From positions 1-15,068 of the forward strand of contig DMBB01000066.1 of assembly GCA_003446295.1 (NCBI GenBank): a DNA stretch of 15,068 nucleotides, given 5' to 3'. The position numbers and the translations under genes are program-made. The DNA comes from Erysipelotrichaceae bacterium. Lineage in GTDB: Bacteria > Bacillota_I > Bacilli_A > Erysipelotrichales > Erysipelotrichaceae. Numbering within the stretch: position 1 is the first letter of the stretch; the number at the start of each line of letters is the position of its first letter. Under the pieces are notes generated by a model. That model saw only the letters and a program-made list of their open reading frames with translations, was not told the DNA's origin and made no database searches. Below, one piece after another: positions 14,553 through 15,068 of the stretch.

Positions 14553-14579
14553 CCATGCACTGCGCATGGCTTTTATTTT
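14553..14579 (+). terminator. Intrinsic terminator of the degV-like gene
   Basis: CCATGC (14553-14558) pairs with GCATGG (14564-14569) around ACTGC, followed by a CTTTTATTTT tract. It lies 12 bp after the stop codon and overlaps the end of the converging acetyltransferase gene. The opposite strand has only a weak T run, so it works mainly rightwards. Confidence 0.8.
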
Positions 14580-15068
14580 CACTGCAGTGAACTGACCAGC
14601 TTCAGGAACTTCTGTGCGTTCATCTGCTCATTTGTGATGTAATTTCCGTTATAAAACAATGCATAGGCCGTAACAGGCGACGGTGTATTCTGTGCCTCTT
14701 CCCTGCTCTGTATATGGATCACTTCAAAGGGGATCTGATGCTCGAGCGCTGTCTGCTGCAGAACAGGCACATATTTTGCGTTGAACGGGCACTGGCTCGT
14801 ATAGTAAAGAACATAGCCCGAACGGTCAATGTGAGGATGCTTCGCGCATGCTTTGATTGATGGTCCTGCAGAACGCTCTTCAAACGGCAGATACCAGAGC
14901 TGGATCCCGTTGTCCGCTTCATCACATACGGTGAAGCCCTTGTATTTCAGGAATTTCGGGTCGGCGAGGAAGGGCTTCTTTTTGGCGGAACTCATGATAC
15001 ATAAACCTTTCTTTCCTTTGGTCCTGCTGTCGGATATGCATGCCTGCAGCAGATCATTTGAATAGCCG
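14579..15068 (-). CDS. GNAT acetyltransferase with YoaP-like C-terminal domain, 5' part beyond window
   Basis: The reading frame is open from the right edge to the stop at 14579, giving 163 visible codons. An internal ATG at 14995 is not the start, because the residues before it (GYSNDLLQACISDSRTKG) continue a GNAT acetyl-CoA-binding helix. The visible part then has KKKPFLADPKFLKYKGF, a GNAT end, and the YoaP-type domain with LWYLPF, YVLYYTSQCPFNAKYVP and a C-terminal YALFYNGNYITNEQMNAQKF. YoaP-like proteins join an N-acetyltransferase to a small thioredoxin-fold-like domain. The substrate is not known to me. The gene converges on the degV-like gene with only 38 bp between stop codons. The promoter and N-terminal half lie outside the window. 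Confidence 0.88.
   Translation of the reverse strand, partial: GYSNDLLQACISDSRTKGKKGLCIMSSAKKKPFLADPKFLKYKGFTVCDEADNGIQLWYLPFEERSAGPSIKACAKHPHIDRSGYVLYYTSQCPFNAKYVPVLQQTALEHQIPFEVIHIQSREEAQNTPSPVTAYALFYNGNYITNEQMNAQKFLKLVSSLQ

Noticed and set aside
14993..14995. ATG as true start of the acetyltransferase-like gene
   Set aside because: The frame is open to the window edge and the upstream residues match a GNAT acetyl-CoA-binding helix.
1..15068. tRNA, rRNA, CRISPR arrays, insertion sequences, phage genes
   Set aside because: No repeated spaced units, transposase or integrase motifs, or tRNA-like folds were seen on reading both strands by eye.

Overview
The window looks like chromosomal DNA of an anaerobic, probably gut-associated Bacillota (Firmicutes). 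GC is near one half by eye. Shine-Dalgarno sites are of the GAGGAGG type. The gene families (ferredoxin-type aldo/keto reductases, a CD0519/CD1768-like Gate protein, DegV, a YoaP-like acetyltransferase, a SpoIIE-type phosphatase) are common in Clostridia and Erysipelotrichia. Genus and family cannot be fixed from the sequence alone. No RNA gene, insertion sequence, phage gene or CRISPR array was seen.

Layout: (1) 1-1649, minus strand: two aldo/keto reductase genes. The first in transcription order is broken by one in-frame amber codon, and the second runs off the left edge. (2) 1892-3070, minus: a multi-pass Gate-domain membrane protein, followed by hairpins including a probable terminator. 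(3) 3252-5015, plus: a MATE transporter fused to an RsbW-like anti-sigma kinase (HATPase) domain. It converges through a bidirectional terminator on (4) 5066-8278, minus: a secreted beta-propeller sensor with a Y_Y_Y domain, one membrane helix and a cytoplasmic SpoIIE/PP2C phosphatase. (5) 8459-12909, minus: a two-gene operon. It holds a giant MscS-type channel with two large extracytoplasmic sensor regions and a lipoprotein ABC-type solute-binding protein whose start codon overlaps the channel's stop codon. (6) 13014-14540: a TetR regulator (minus) divergent from a DegV fatty-acid-binding protein (plus). (7) 14579-15068, minus: a YoaP-like GNAT acetyltransferase cut by the right edge.

The most unusual part is 3.2-12.9 kb, which is rich in non-standard signal-transduction architectures. 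A solute-binding lipoprotein without visible ABC permease or ATPase is translationally coupled to a channel carrying periplasmic-type sensor domains, which suggests a ligand-gated or ligand-modulated mechanosensitive channel. Next to it, a phosphatase (propeller-SpoIIE) and a kinase (MATE-HATPase) of the partner-switching type are both built into membrane proteins, while no STAS antagonist or sigma factor is visible here. That these parts cooperate is inference. The domain calls rest on motifs visible in the translations.
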